A DNA stretch of 48,318 bases. Origin: JBGRQA01 sp041725895 (GTDB lineage Bacteria > Bacteroidota > Bacteroidia > Bacteroidales > Marinifilaceae). Positions within the stretch are counted from its first letter, which is position 1. Each line of letters starts with the position of its first letter. Positions 7,341 through 16,148 of the stretch are shown here, in pieces. The translations under genes were made by a program, and so were the position numbers. The stretch lies in assembly GCA_041725895.1 (NCBI GenBank), contig JBGRQA010000039.1, positions 1 through 48,318 on the forward strand. Reading direction: 5' to 3'. The notes beneath the pieces were generated by a model, which did not search any database, was not told the origin of the DNA, and saw nothing but the letters and a program-made list of their open reading frames with translations.

Positions 7341-9053
7341 TTAATCTGTTTTTTCTCTTTTGTTTATTTTCTTTTGCTTTCTCAATTCTTTGGTCAACAA
7401 TTCTCCAAAACTTTTGGCACCTTTCACGTTAAAATGCACCGCATCCTTCAGGTCCTCTACTTTGGACAGCTCTTCACCTCTAATCAGAAAGAGATTTATA
7501 TATCCTTTGCCCTGGAGCTCCTCAACGACTTGAATCATGGTCTTTCTAAATTCAGTAATGGCAACCCCACTCTTCTTTGACACCGGAGTCTTAGTGAAAG
7601 TCGGAGTAATGCAAAAGATATTTGTGCCACGGTGTTTCTCCCGAACGGTTTCAAGGAAAGCCTGCAAACGCTTCCCATATTCCTGGGCGGAAATACCCTC
7701 CCCGTTATAGTCATTGTACCCAATCAGAATCGTCATGTAATCGATATGCTGAAAATCATCACGAATCATTTGAGCCATTGGAACCGAGGTCTTTCCACCT
7801 CCTACGGCTACATTGTAAAGATCCCAGTCCATGTTTCGGGAAACGATGAATGGATAGGTCTGAAAGGTTCCCACCTGGCCTGTTCCATGAGTTATGGAGT
7901 TCCCGTAAGCCACATATACCGGCTTCTTTTCAGACTGCATCTCTATCAGTTTGTAGCCCTTTTCCAGCTCCAGCCCCATAAAGGCCACATTGGACCAGTT
8001 GGGCAATGTGATCTCATACAGAACTTTTTCTCCCGGTTTCGCAGATTCCACCTCAAACTTCAGTTCTGGTCCATCCTGTCTGCCAAATTTGACTGCCTTC
8101 ATAAACTTTTTATCCTGAAAGATTCCGAAAACCGGTCCCCGGTTATCGCCTTCCAGCACCTTAAAACTCAACTTTACTTTGGGACTGCAGGTCTTAAAGG
8201 AAAGGATCACCCCGGTAGTGGTTTGGGCTTTCTTTGGATTAAATTTGCTCTTGCCCTTTGACATGGCCAACAATTCGGAGGAATGTCGGGGGAACACCAT
8301 AGAATTGCCCTCCATACGGGCATAATTACTCCCGGTCATCCGAACCAGGGGATGATTGGCAGCAAACTTCCCATCACCATTGGCACGGGCCAACAGCTGA
8401 CAAACGGTCACGAATTCATATCCCTGTTCTTTTAATTGTGGAAGCAAAGTTTTCAGGGCTTCCACCGTATGCTTTCGTTCATGACACAAAATGATGGCTC
8501 CAGAATGTACTCCATCCATTATTCTCTTTCGAATATCTTTAGGATCCACATTCTTTTTGCCATCCTTCGCAAACACGGAAGCATTCACAGCTTGCAGGTT
8601 CAATTGGGCAAGTACCTTATCGGTTATAGCATTATATTTCAAGAAGGGAGCACGAAACAGAACCGGTTGGTAGTTTAACTCCTTCTTATACAACTCCTGA
8701 AATCCATTGATCTCCTTCCATACCGCATCAGAATCTTTCAGAGCAGGCAAACGCTTGTGATTCATGGTGTGGTTGCCAATCTCATGACCTCTCTTCAACA
8801 CTTCTTTTGCCACATCTATATTGGAGGACAAGTTTTTGCCCATATTGAAGAAAGTAGCCTTTCCTCCAACCTCTTCAAACACCTCCAGTAACTGCCGGGT
8901 AATTTCATTACGTGGGCCATCATCAAAAGTAAAGGCTACTACTTTTGAATTTGTTTTAACGGACTGGATTGGTACCATGGATTGCCCCCAAAGGCTAAGA
9001 ATAGGGGCAAGCAGCAAATTGGCTACTAAGACTATTCGCTTTAACATTGTCAT
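7341..9053 (-). CDS. Two-domain CE4 polysaccharide deacetylase fused to SGNH (CE2-like) esterase
   Basis: This exported 570-aa protein carries two deacetylase domains. The signal peptide is MTMLKRIVLVANLLLAPILSLWGQ. Residues about 35-225 are a NodB/CE4 domain with FTFDDGP (Asp44, Asp45), the metal-binding HTMNH (His95, His99), RAPF (Arg134) and IILCH (His191). A beta-rich linker (about 235-375) resembles the jelly-roll that precedes the SGNH fold in CE2 esterases. Residues about 378-560 are SGNH: YGNSITHG (Ser386), Gly in VAVGGG, GYND (Asn447) and the catalytic pair in DAVHFN (Asp537, His540). CE4 enzymes remove N- or O-acetyl groups using a metal, and SGNH enzymes are serine esterases. All catalytic residues appear intact in both halves. 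Together they imply an acetylated substrate. The gene lies between the symporter and a GH94. Confidence 0.92.
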   Translation of the reverse strand: MTMLKRIVLVANLLLAPILSLWGQSMVPIQSVKTNSKVVAFTFDDGPRNEITRQLLEVFEEVGGKATFFNMGKNLSSNIDVAKEVLKRGHEIGNHTMNHKRLPALKDSDAVWKEINGFQELYKKELNYQPVLFRAPFLKYNAITDKVLAQLNLQAVNASVFAKDGKKNVDPKDIRKRIMDGVHSGAIILCHERKHTVEALKTLLPQLKEQGYEFVTVCQLLARANGDGKFAANHPLVRMTGSNYARMEGNSMVFPRHSSELLAMSKGKSKFNPKKAQTTTGVILSFKTCSPKVKLSFKVLEGDNRGPVFGIFQDKKFMKAVKFGRQDGPELKFEVESAKPGEKVLYEITLPNWSNVAFMGLELEKGYKLIEMQSEKKPVYVAYGNSITHGTGQVGTFQTYPFIVSRNMDWDLYNVAVGGGKTSVPMAQMIRDDFQHIDYMTILIGYNDYNGEGISAQEYGKRLQAFLETVREKHRGTNIFCITPTFTKTPVSKKSGVAITEFRKTMIQVVEELQGKGYINLFLIRGEELSKVEDLKDAVHFNVKGAKSFGELLTKELRKQKKINKREKTD

Positions 9054-9088
9054 TCAATATCGGTTAAAAGTATTTTTAGTTCATAAAT

Positions 9089-9175
9089 GAAAGAGGCTGC
9101 CTATACACAACTAGAACCTAATAATGCAATATTCCACCACTAACTATTAGTTTTACATTATATGCAGCCCCTTTC
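9089..9175 (-). other. Intergenic stem-loop between symporter and CE4-SGNH genes
   Basis: A 12-bp nearly perfect inverted repeat (GAAAGAGGCTGC with GCAGCCCCTTTC, one mismatch) closes a 63-base loop. On the minus strand the base of the stem is followed by ATTTATGAAC, not a T-run, so I read it as an mRNA structure and not a clear terminator. Confidence 0.45.
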
Positions 9176-9190
9176 GTCACGACTATATCT

Positions 9191-10828
9191 TTATACGGAT
9201 TGAGGTTCCCCTCTACGTTCCTTCAACTCTTTTTCCACCTGTACAAGAAATTTATCATCCAGCTTGTAGAATGCCATAAAAATGGCAGCCAGGATACTTC
9301 CCCCTGCAGGAATCAAGCTCATCATTAACTGAATCCCCGTTAATGCTCCATCCGCTTGCTCCACATTGGCCTTGAAACCAAAAGCGGCAAGCAGCCAACC
9401 GGCCAGGGCACCTCCAATGGTCCATCCAAATTTCTGAGCCATGGTAGAGGCTGACATCACCAGACCAGTAGCTCTTCGTCCGGTTTTCCATTCCGAATAG
9501 TCCGCCGCATCGGTATACATAGCAAACACCAATGGCGAAGTAGGTCCAAACACAAAGCTGATCATCACCTGTAGCACAAACATCATCACGATATCATCCT
9601 TCTCGAGAAAATAGAAGGCAACAGTAAAGATTGTGGTCAGGATCATGCTGTAGATATAGGCTCTCTTCTTACCGAATGTACGAGTCAACCATTCGGTTAG
9701 CATGATGGAACCGATAGTTGCAATGGTTCCCGCGATCATAAAACCGGAAGCCAAGGCATCATTTCCAACATAGTACTTAAAGTAGTACATGATGGCCCCA
9801 TTTCGAACGGAAACATAGGATAAGGTAAATACTCCCAATAAAAAGAGAATCCACCAGGGTTTGTTGGCAGCCAAATCTTTAATATCCTCCCTTAGAGAGC
9901 TCTTCTGCTCTTTGGTTGGCTGTACACGTTCCTTTGTTGTTGCAAATGTGATCAGGAACATGATTACGGCAAGGGCTGCCAAAACGATCATAGCCCACAT
10001 AAAACCTTTCCGTTCGTTCACAACAGTCACCTTCAATTCGGCCTTACTCCAATCCACTCCTTCAAAATAGTCATCTACCGAGATCGTAGTTTGGGTAAAT
10101 CCTTTCTCCAAGGTAAGAAGGCCAGAGGTAGTATCAGCTTCAGCAAACATCTCAGGAGTCAAAACACAAACAGATTGCTTCCTCACAATGGATTCCTCAC
10201 CCAAGACTACAGCCTCCATTTCGATCTTCGAGGTTCCGGTTCCCTGCTCTGCAATAACGATTTCATTCTGATTCAAGGTGGTTGAAATCACAGAATCATC
10301 ATTCCCTCCAAATTGCTCCACCATAGGCAAGGTGATTCCCTGTACAATAAATGCACCGGCAAAGGCAAAGATAAATCGGTACTGGGAAAAGCTGGTTCGC
10401 TGAATGGGATTGGAGGAAACCACCCCCATCAATGCAGAATAAGGAATATTAATTGCCGTATACACCATCATCATCAAGGTATAAGTGATGTAAGCATATA
10501 CAATTTTACTGGCTACCGACCAATCCGGAGTGGTAAAAGTCAGCACCCCAATAATTCCGAAAGGAATCGCCAACCACAGGATATAGGGACGGAACTTCCC
10601 CCATTTGGTACTGGTTCGGTCGGAAATGATCCCCATAACCGGGTCATTCACAGAATCCCAAACACGGGTAACCAGGAACATAGTTCCTGCAGCTGCTGCC
10701 GGAATACCGAACACATCGGTATAGAAATACAACAGAAACAGCATGAAGGATTGAAAAAACAGATTGGAGGCGGTATCACCCAATCCGTAACCAATCTTCT
10801 CTTTTATATGAATTTTCTCTTGACTCAT
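9191..10828 (-). CDS. GPH-family sugar:cation symporter (MelB-like MFS) with large periplasmic insert
   Basis: This inner-membrane importer of 545 aa should bring a small saccharide into the cytoplasm with Na+ or H+. The N-terminus (KEKIGYGLGDTASNLFFQ) and the loop RTSTKWGKFRPYI are glycoside-pentoside-hexuronide family signatures. WDSVNDP matches the MelB cation-site motif (Asp58 and Asp62). Twelve membrane segments are visible. Between TM5 (about 152-172) and TM6 (about 275-297) is a soluble insert of ~100 residues, predicted to face the periplasm, which makes the protein longer than the usual 450-470 aa. It lies between the cellobiose phosphorylase and the CE4-SGNH gene, so its likely cargo is cellobiose or a related disaccharide that feeds the two GH94 enzymes. 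Confidence 0.92.
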   Translation of the reverse strand: MSQEKIHIKEKIGYGLGDTASNLFFQSFMLFLLYFYTDVFGIPAAAAGTMFLVTRVWDSVNDPVMGIISDRTSTKWGKFRPYILWLAIPFGIIGVLTFTTPDWSVASKIVYAYITYTLMMMVYTAINIPYSALMGVVSSNPIQRTSFSQYRFIFAFAGAFIVQGITLPMVEQFGGNDDSVISTTLNQNEIVIAEQGTGTSKIEMEAVVLGEESIVRKQSVCVLTPEMFAEADTTSGLLTLEKGFTQTTISVDDYFEGVDWSKAELKVTVVNERKGFMWAMIVLAALAVIMFLITFATTKERVQPTKEQKSSLREDIKDLAANKPWWILFLLGVFTLSYVSVRNGAIMYYFKYYVGNDALASGFMIAGTIATIGSIMLTEWLTRTFGKKRAYIYSMILTTIFTVAFYFLEKDDIVMMFVLQVMISFVFGPTSPLVFAMYTDAADYSEWKTGRRATGLVMSASTMAQKFGWTIGGALAGWLLAAFGFKANVEQADGALTGIQLMMSLIPAGGSILAAIFMAFYKLDDKFLVQVEKELKERRGEPQSV

Positions 10829-10860
10829 CTAAGTTTGTTTGGTTAGGGTTTATTTTAATC

Positions 10861-10941
10861 AGGAACACTTCTGCTGTTCCTCTTCTTTATTAAGCTCATA
10901 GGCCCGAACCTGCAAAAGAGGTTTCTTTCGCAGATCGGGCC
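10861..10941 (-). other. Two strong intergenic hairpins between cellobiose phosphorylase and symporter genes
   Basis: The first is AGGAACA/TGTTCCT with a 7-base loop at 10861-10881. The second, at 10901-10941, stacks GGCCCGA/TCGGGCC, CTGC/GCAG and AAAGA/TCTTT. Neither is followed by a T-run on the minus strand. They may protect or delimit processed mRNA segments. Confidence 0.5.
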
Positions 10942-10995
10942 AATCATCTTATATTCTATTAATATGCAACATAAAAGTTGTATGCTTGGAGGGAT

Positions 10996-13434
10996 TTACC
11001 CCATAATCACTTTCACCTTATGGGTGGTTCCATTATCCATTACCGGAATCAGGTTGCTTTCCAGTTTCTGGTCATTTAAATACATCTCCTTTACACCTTT
11101 GGAAACATGGTTAGGATTCAACACCTCAATCTGGTAAGTAGCTCCACGAAATTTACGATTCACGGTATAGGATTTCCATTCTTCAGGGATACAAGGGTCT
11201 ATTTTTATTCCATTATAGTCTGGCTGTATTCCCAGGATATACTGAACAACGGCATAGAAATTCCAGGCTGCTGTACCAGACAACCAGCTATTTTTACCTT
11301 CACCTGGCTTGTAAGCATCCTTACCTGCAATCATCTGGCAATACACATAAGGCTCTACTTTGTGAAGCTCCTGAACTTCCTCCAAATAGGAAGGACAGAT
11401 CTGCTTAAAATAATTCCAGGCTTCCTTACCACGACCAATCTTGGTTTCTCCAATAATAATCCATGGATTGTTATGACAGAAAATACCAGCATTCTCCTTG
11501 TATCCGGCAGGATAAGTTGAGATTTCGCCATACTCAATCATGTATTTGGTGAATGCAGGATTATTCAATACAATACCGTAAGGTGTATTCAATCGCTCTT
11601 TCACACTGTCTAGTGATTTCTCAACCATGCCTTCTTCGATTCCAATTTCAGCCATGGAGCACCATCCTTGAGATTCAATAAAGATCTTTCCCTCTTCATT
11701 TTCGTTTGATCCCACTTTATTTCCCTGAAAATCATAGGCACGAAGGAACCATTCTCCATCCCAACCTTTGGCTTTAACAGCCTCTTTCATGGCATCCACA
11801 GCTTTCTGAGCACGCTCAGCCTCTTCTGTTTTGCCCAGTTGCTTACACAAATCGATATAGTCGTTTCCATAAACAACAAACAAACCTGCAATCATCAACG
11901 ATTCAGCTTTCGAACCTTCGGTGTTGTTCTCGGTTGTTTGGAAAGACTCATTCGGATTGGTTGAGAAACAGTTCAAGTTCAAACAGTCGTTCCAGTCGGC
12001 TCTTCCGATCAATGGCAAGCCATTTGGACCTAAGTTGTTAATGACATGATCGAAAGAAACCGTCAAATGGTTAAACAAAGGCTGAGCCAGGCTTTCATCA
12101 TTATCAAATGGTACCATTTCGTCAAGAATTGAGAAATCACCACTCTCTTTGATATAGCTAATCGTTCCTAAAATCAACCACATTGGGTCATCGTTAAATC
12201 CTCCACCAATAGCATCGTTTCCTCTTTTGGTAAGAGGCTGATACTGGTGGTAACATCCTCCATCAGGAAACTGGGTAGAAGCAATATCGATGATTCTCTC
12301 ACGGGCACGTTCAGGAACCTGGTGTACAAATCCGATTAAATCCTGGTTGGAATCACGGAATCCCATACCACGTCCGATACCTACCTCGAAGAAGGATGCC
12401 GAACGAGACATGTTAAAGGTAACCATACACTGGTATTGGTTCCAGATGTTCACCATTCGGTTCAACTTATCATCCTCGTGCTCGAGAGTAATAATACTCA
12501 ATAAGTTTTCCCAATATGCAGCTAGTTCTGCCAAGGCAGCATCAACTTTTTCAACCGTATCAAATTTAGCAATCTGTGCCTTTGCTTTGGTTTTATTAAT
12601 AACGCCATTGCTCTCCCACTTATCATCTTCGGCATTTTCAACATAACCCAACACAAATATCAAATCTTTACTTTCTCCTGGCTTCAGCTCAATTTCTAAA
12701 TAATGAGATGCAATTGGAGACCACCCGTGAGCTTCTGAATTGCGAGGTGCTCCGTCTAAAACTGCCTGTGGCCCTGAAGCTTCATTATACAATCCCATAA
12801 ATGATTCACGGTCGGTATCAAAACCATCGATATCAGCATTTATATGATAAAAAGCAAAGTGATTTCTACGTTCCTTGTATTCCGTTTTGTGATACAGTGT
12901 TGAGCCATCAATCTCCACCTCTCCCGTAGAAAGATTACGCTGAAGATTGTTTTGATCATCTTCGGCATTCCACAAACACCACTCATTGTAAGAGAAAAGT
13001 TTGAACTTTTTAACTTCGTCACTCCTATTGGTCAATCTCATTTTCTGAATCTCGCACCAATTCCCAAGTGGAATGAAAAGAGTAACTTCTGATTCCAGTC
13101 CATTTTTTTCACCTGTAATCTTGGTATAGCTCAAACCATGGCGACACTCATACTTGTCCAATTCTGTCTTTACAGGTTTCCATCCTGGAGACCAAATTGT
13201 GTCGTTGTCGTTGATATAGAAATAACGACCTCCATTATCCATTGGCACGTTATTATAACGATACCTGTTTAATCGGCGAAACTTAGCATCCTTGTAAAAG
13301 CAGTACCCCCCTGCAGTATTGGAAACCAGTCCAAAAAAATCTTCATTCCCCAAATAGTTGATCCATGGATATGGGGTATTGGGCTGAGTAATCACATACT
13401 CTCTTCTCTCGTCATCAAAAAAACCGTACTTCAT
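10996..13434 (-). CDS. Cellobiose phosphorylase (GH94)
   Basis: This cytoplasmic enzyme of about 812 aa converts cellobiose plus phosphate to glucose 1-phosphate and glucose. The ATG at 13434 (MKYGFFDDERREYV) is preferred over the TTG four codons upstream, and there is no signal peptide. Motifs match characterised cellobiose phosphorylases: GRGMGFRDSNQDLIGFVHQVPERARERI, the GGGFNDDP segment, and RADWNDCLNLNCFS with catalytic Asp483, then NESFQTTEN, EGKIFIESQGWCSMA and SWLSGTAAWNFYA. Its resemblance to the bona fide family is much closer than that of the paralogue at 4862-7255. It is the strongest single pointer to a beta-1,4-glucose substrate for the locus. The downstream symporter gene is co-oriented, 167 bases away across two hairpins. 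Confidence 0.95.
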   Translation of the reverse strand: MKYGFFDDERREYVITQPNTPYPWINYLGNEDFFGLVSNTAGGYCFYKDAKFRRLNRYRYNNVPMDNGGRYFYINDNDTIWSPGWKPVKTELDKYECRHGLSYTKITGEKNGLESEVTLFIPLGNWCEIQKMRLTNRSDEVKKFKLFSYNEWCLWNAEDDQNNLQRNLSTGEVEIDGSTLYHKTEYKERRNHFAFYHINADIDGFDTDRESFMGLYNEASGPQAVLDGAPRNSEAHGWSPIASHYLEIELKPGESKDLIFVLGYVENAEDDKWESNGVINKTKAKAQIAKFDTVEKVDAALAELAAYWENLLSIITLEHEDDKLNRMVNIWNQYQCMVTFNMSRSASFFEVGIGRGMGFRDSNQDLIGFVHQVPERARERIIDIASTQFPDGGCYHQYQPLTKRGNDAIGGGFNDDPMWLILGTISYIKESGDFSILDEMVPFDNDESLAQPLFNHLTVSFDHVINNLGPNGLPLIGRADWNDCLNLNCFSTNPNESFQTTENNTEGSKAESLMIAGLFVVYGNDYIDLCKQLGKTEEAERAQKAVDAMKEAVKAKGWDGEWFLRAYDFQGNKVGSNENEEGKIFIESQGWCSMAEIGIEEGMVEKSLDSVKERLNTPYGIVLNNPAFTKYMIEYGEISTYPAGYKENAGIFCHNNPWIIIGETKIGRGKEAWNYFKQICPSYLEEVQELHKVEPYVYCQMIAGKDAYKPGEGKNSWLSGTAAWNFYAVVQYILGIQPDYNGIKIDPCIPEEWKSYTVNRKFRGATYQIEVLNPNHVSKGVKEMYLNDQKLESNLIPVMDNGTTHKVKVIMG

Positions 13435-13466
13435 ACGTGTTAACAATTAGTGCTTAATGGTTGTTG

Positions 13467-13522
13467 GATCCCGATTGCATAGGTCGTCGGGATCGGGGGA
13501 ATCCCAAAAAGAGAAGCCCCCG
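13467..13522 (-). other. Overlapping intergenic hairpins between sulfatase and cellobiose phosphorylase genes
   Basis: GATCCCGA/TCGGGATC (8 bp, 13467-13494) adjoins CGGGGG/CCCCCG (13494-13522). They share a base, so the two stems are stacked or alternative. No T-run follows on the minus strand. Confidence 0.45.
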
Positions 13523-13530
13523 AACAAAAA

Positions 13531-15246
13531 TTATTTCTTCTTAAACTCTCCGAAAATCCCAGGAAGATCTCTCAAATATTTTTTGAGCTCCTTTTTCAAT
13601 TCCGTCACCTTGCGGGCATATTTCTTATCTGCATATACATTGTCCTGTTCTTTGGGATCGCTTGCCAGATCGTACAACTGATCCGCATCATAGTAATGCT
13701 TGTATCTTTGAGTTGATGGAAATTCCGCATCACCTCCACCGGGAATCAGCATCAGGTGAGAGAATGGCAAACTTGCATCGGTAAAGTGATATTTCAACTT
13801 GTTCTCGATACGGAAGTTATTCCAGGCATCCAACTTCTCCTGGCGCTGCTCCATAGTCCAGTTCATGGCATACTCTGGGTAACGCAATGCGATGTACTTG
13901 TGATTGTCTTTCAAAATTCCACGAGAAAAACCCATTTCAAAATACAGAGACTCACGAATCTTTTCTTTCTCACCGTTCAGAATAGGCAAGAAACTTTTTC
14001 CATCAAAGGCTTTCACCTTCTTCGAATCCCCACCGGCCATGTCTAAAATTGTAGGCGCAAAGTCGATATTGGAAAGCAGGGCATGATTCTCTGAACCACA
14101 TTTAAAACCACCTTTTTTCCATACTACCGAAGGACTACTCACCCCTCCTTCATAAACGGAACCTTTGGCATACTGCCCATGATCGTTGAAAAAGAAGATG
14201 ATGGTATTATCCAGCTCCCCATCCTTTTCCAGCTTCTTGATCAGAGCGCCAAGAGCGTCGTCAATCCAAAGTACATTGGCCTTGTTTTCAGGAATATTTC
14301 CTGGTTTTGCCAACCCTGCTTCGATCAAGCGCTGACCAATGGTTTCTTTGGCTGGTTGAACATTTGGTGCCTTATCCAAAATCCCTTCAGAAGTAATCCG
14401 GCGATCAGCATCCCAGGCTTGCTCCTGTGCAGTCGGCCCATGAGGCACAGTAGTGGCATAGTAAAGAAAGAAAGGCTGATCCTCTGCTTTATTCATGAAT
14501 TCCAAACTCTTTTCGGTAATCCAATCCAAATTGTGGTACCTAAGCTTTTCAGGTCCCAGATAACTGGGATTATCGTAGTAATTGGCTCCGGCATAATCAA
14601 ATCCACATTCTTTCATCGCATCGGCAATCAACTTGGCATTGCGCTTCAGCACTTTCACTGCATCCGGCGAGGTTGGATCCGTATCCAAAGGAAGTTTCTT
14701 CCAGCCTTCGGCTTCAATCACATGATCCTTCCCAAAAAACCCGGTTGTATACCCCTGTTCTTTCAGAAGCTTCGCAATTGAGTTCGATTCCGGGGTCATA
14801 AAGGAATTCCACTGCACCACAGTTTCTCCATCCATTCTCTCAGTATCCTTCAGGAATCCCTCGTTTTGAGCACGACTGGCATACTGACCTGTCAGACAAG
14901 AAAAACGGCTGGGAGTACAAACTGCAGAGCTTACGTGCTGTCCGAAAAGAACGGTTCCCTCCTTTACCAAACGGTCCAGGTTCGGAGTCAGGTTTTTGCC
15001 TTTTCCTTCGGGCAAACAGTTAAACATGTAACGTTCCATATCATCAGCAATAAAGAAGATGATGTTGGGCTTTTCCTGTTTTGAAACCACAGTTTTGGCT
15101 CCGGGATAGTCAAGTTGCTTTGCGGGTTCCACTGCTTGAGCCTGATTCTGGCCCGCCAGTAAACAAAGAGGCATCATGGCCATTCCAAGATTCTTTGCAG
15201 ATCTTGAAAAAATGCCATTGCTTGGTTTGATATTAATATTTTCCAC
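13531..15246 (-). CDS. Type I sulfatase, Cys-type
   Basis: This exported sulfatase is about 571 aa if it starts at the GTG at 15246. ATGs at 15360 and 15324 are possible but would bury the signal peptide (SAKNLGMAMMPLCLLAGQNQAQA) more than 50 residues from the N-terminus in an AT-rich stretch. The formylglycine site is Cys110 in AVCTPSRFSCLTG. Metal ligands lie in FFIADDM, and FFFNDHG and YEGGVSSPSVVWKKGG form the later catalytic region. Family members act as endo- or exo-sulfatases on glycans, and I cannot name the subfamily from sequence alone. It is unlike the other nine sulfatases here, with CLPEGKGKNLTPNLDRL near the N-terminus. Upstream lies a 41-bp repeat array, so it may head a new transcript. 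Confidence 0.88.
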   Translation of the reverse strand: MENINIKPSNGIFSRSAKNLGMAMMPLCLLAGQNQAQAVEPAKQLDYPGAKTVVSKQEKPNIIFFIADDMERYMFNCLPEGKGKNLTPNLDRLVKEGTVLFGQHVSSAVCTPSRFSCLTGQYASRAQNEGFLKDTERMDGETVVQWNSFMTPESNSIAKLLKEQGYTTGFFGKDHVIEAEGWKKLPLDTDPTSPDAVKVLKRNAKLIADAMKECGFDYAGANYYDNPSYLGPEKLRYHNLDWITEKSLEFMNKAEDQPFFLYYATTVPHGPTAQEQAWDADRRITSEGILDKAPNVQPAKETIGQRLIEAGLAKPGNIPENKANVLWIDDALGALIKKLEKDGELDNTIIFFFNDHGQYAKGSVYEGGVSSPSVVWKKGGFKCGSENHALLSNIDFAPTILDMAGGDSKKVKAFDGKSFLPILNGEKEKIRESLYFEMGFSRGILKDNHKYIALRYPEYAMNWTMEQRQEKLDAWNNFRIENKLKYHFTDASLPFSHLMLIPGGGDAEFPSTQRYKHYYDADQLYDLASDPKEQDNVYADKKYARKVTELKKELKKYLRDLPGIFGEFKKK

Positions 15247-15459
15247 TTCTAAAATATTTAAAAATTGTAATTTCAGTGTGATTTTTTGTTTGTCCGATTC
15301 CCTGGCTTTCTCAAACGATAGCATTAAAGCCAACGTGAAGTTTTCATCTCCAAGGAACATCAGCAAAAGTAGAAGTGGAAGGCCGAAAGGGGGTTTGTTT
15401 ATTATTCGGAAAGGTGGGTTTTACGATCTAAAGTTGGTTTGAGCATGTAACACATCCAA

Positions 15460-15490
15460 CAAACATAGCTCACATCCAACGACCTACAAT
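15460..15490 (-). promoter_or_regulatory. Candidate Bacteroidota promoter for sulfatase and downstream GH94/MFS/CE4 genes
   Basis: On the minus strand a perfect -7 box TATGTTTG (15467 to 15460) lies 19 bases after ATTG (15490 to 15487), one mismatch from the TTTG -33 box. Transcription would begin near 15453, giving a ~200-base leader to the GTG start. It is a pattern match only. Confidence 0.4.
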
Positions 15491-15665
15491 GAATCACCTC
15501 TATTCAATTCAACAGAAAACTTCGGCCACAGGCCACTTTCCGAACCATCTTTTTTAAGAATGAGAATGAATCATTACCTTCCCTTGGGATGGATCTATTT
15601 TTCATATTCAAGATAGACCAGAAGGCCAGCTTAAAAATGAATGACTATTCCAAAAGACTAAAATA

Positions 15666-16091
15666 CCTCCAACCAAAATGGAGGACTGTTCCAAAAGCTT
15701 GAGACACCTCCAACCAAAATGGAGGACGGTTTTAAAAGCTTAAGACACTTCCAACCAAAATGGAGGACGGTTTCAAAAGCTTAAGACACCTCCAACTAAA
15801 ATGGAGGATGGTTTTAAAAGCTTAAGACACTTCCAACCAAAATGGAGGACGGTTTCAAAAGCTTAAGACACCTCCAACCAAAATGGAGGACGGTTTCAAA
15901 AGCTTAAGACACCTCCAACCAAAATGGGGAACTATTACAAAAGCTTAAAACATCTCCAACCAAAATGGGGGACTATTACAAAAGCTTAAAACTTCTCCAA
16001 CCAAAATAGGGGACTGTTACAAAAGCTTAAAACATCTTCAACCAAAATGGGAGGCCATCTCCTAAACGTAGACAGCCTCCCACCAAAATGA
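15666..16091. repeat. 41-bp tandem repeat array, ten complete units
   Basis: Units begin at 15666 and then every 41 bases (15707, 15748, 15789, 15830, 15871, 15912, 15953, 15994, 16035), with a partial unit at 16076 and a degenerate one before 15666. Each holds CCTCCA and TGGAGG around ACCAAAA, a small hairpin, and an AAGCTT palindrome in the spacer part. The first six or seven units are nearly identical and the right-hand ones drift. No unit has a unique spacer, so it is not CRISPR. Length and regularity suggest slippage-generated growth in an intergenic site. Confidence 0.95.
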
Positions 16092-16148
16092 GAAAAAGAA
16101 ATTTTCCGAAACCGGAGGAATTTCTATAATTATTCAATAACAAATGCA

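Larger units (their letters stand above)
15247..16148. other. Intergenic region containing a 41-bp tandem repeat array
   Basis: About 900 bases separate two co-oriented sulfatase genes. The right half is the tandem array at 15666-16091, and the left part holds a candidate promoter at 15460-15490. I see no protein-coding frame with a recognisable product. It splits the minus-strand gene series into two probable transcription units. Confidence 0.7.

Noticed and set aside
15286..15298. A 13-base string (TTGTTTGTCCGAT) shared with the GH3 start region at 47878-47890
   Set aside because: A shared 13-mer is expected by chance in a window of this size, and no wider similarity surrounds the two copies.
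15247..15366. ATG starts at 15360 and 15324 for the sulfatase at 13531
   Set aside because: They would place the signal peptide more than 50 residues inside the protein, and the added stretch looks non-coding. The GTG at 15246 fits better, though this is not certain.
15666..16091. Possible CRISPR array
   Set aside because: All 41 bases of each unit are repeated. There are no unique spacers, and no cas genes are nearby.
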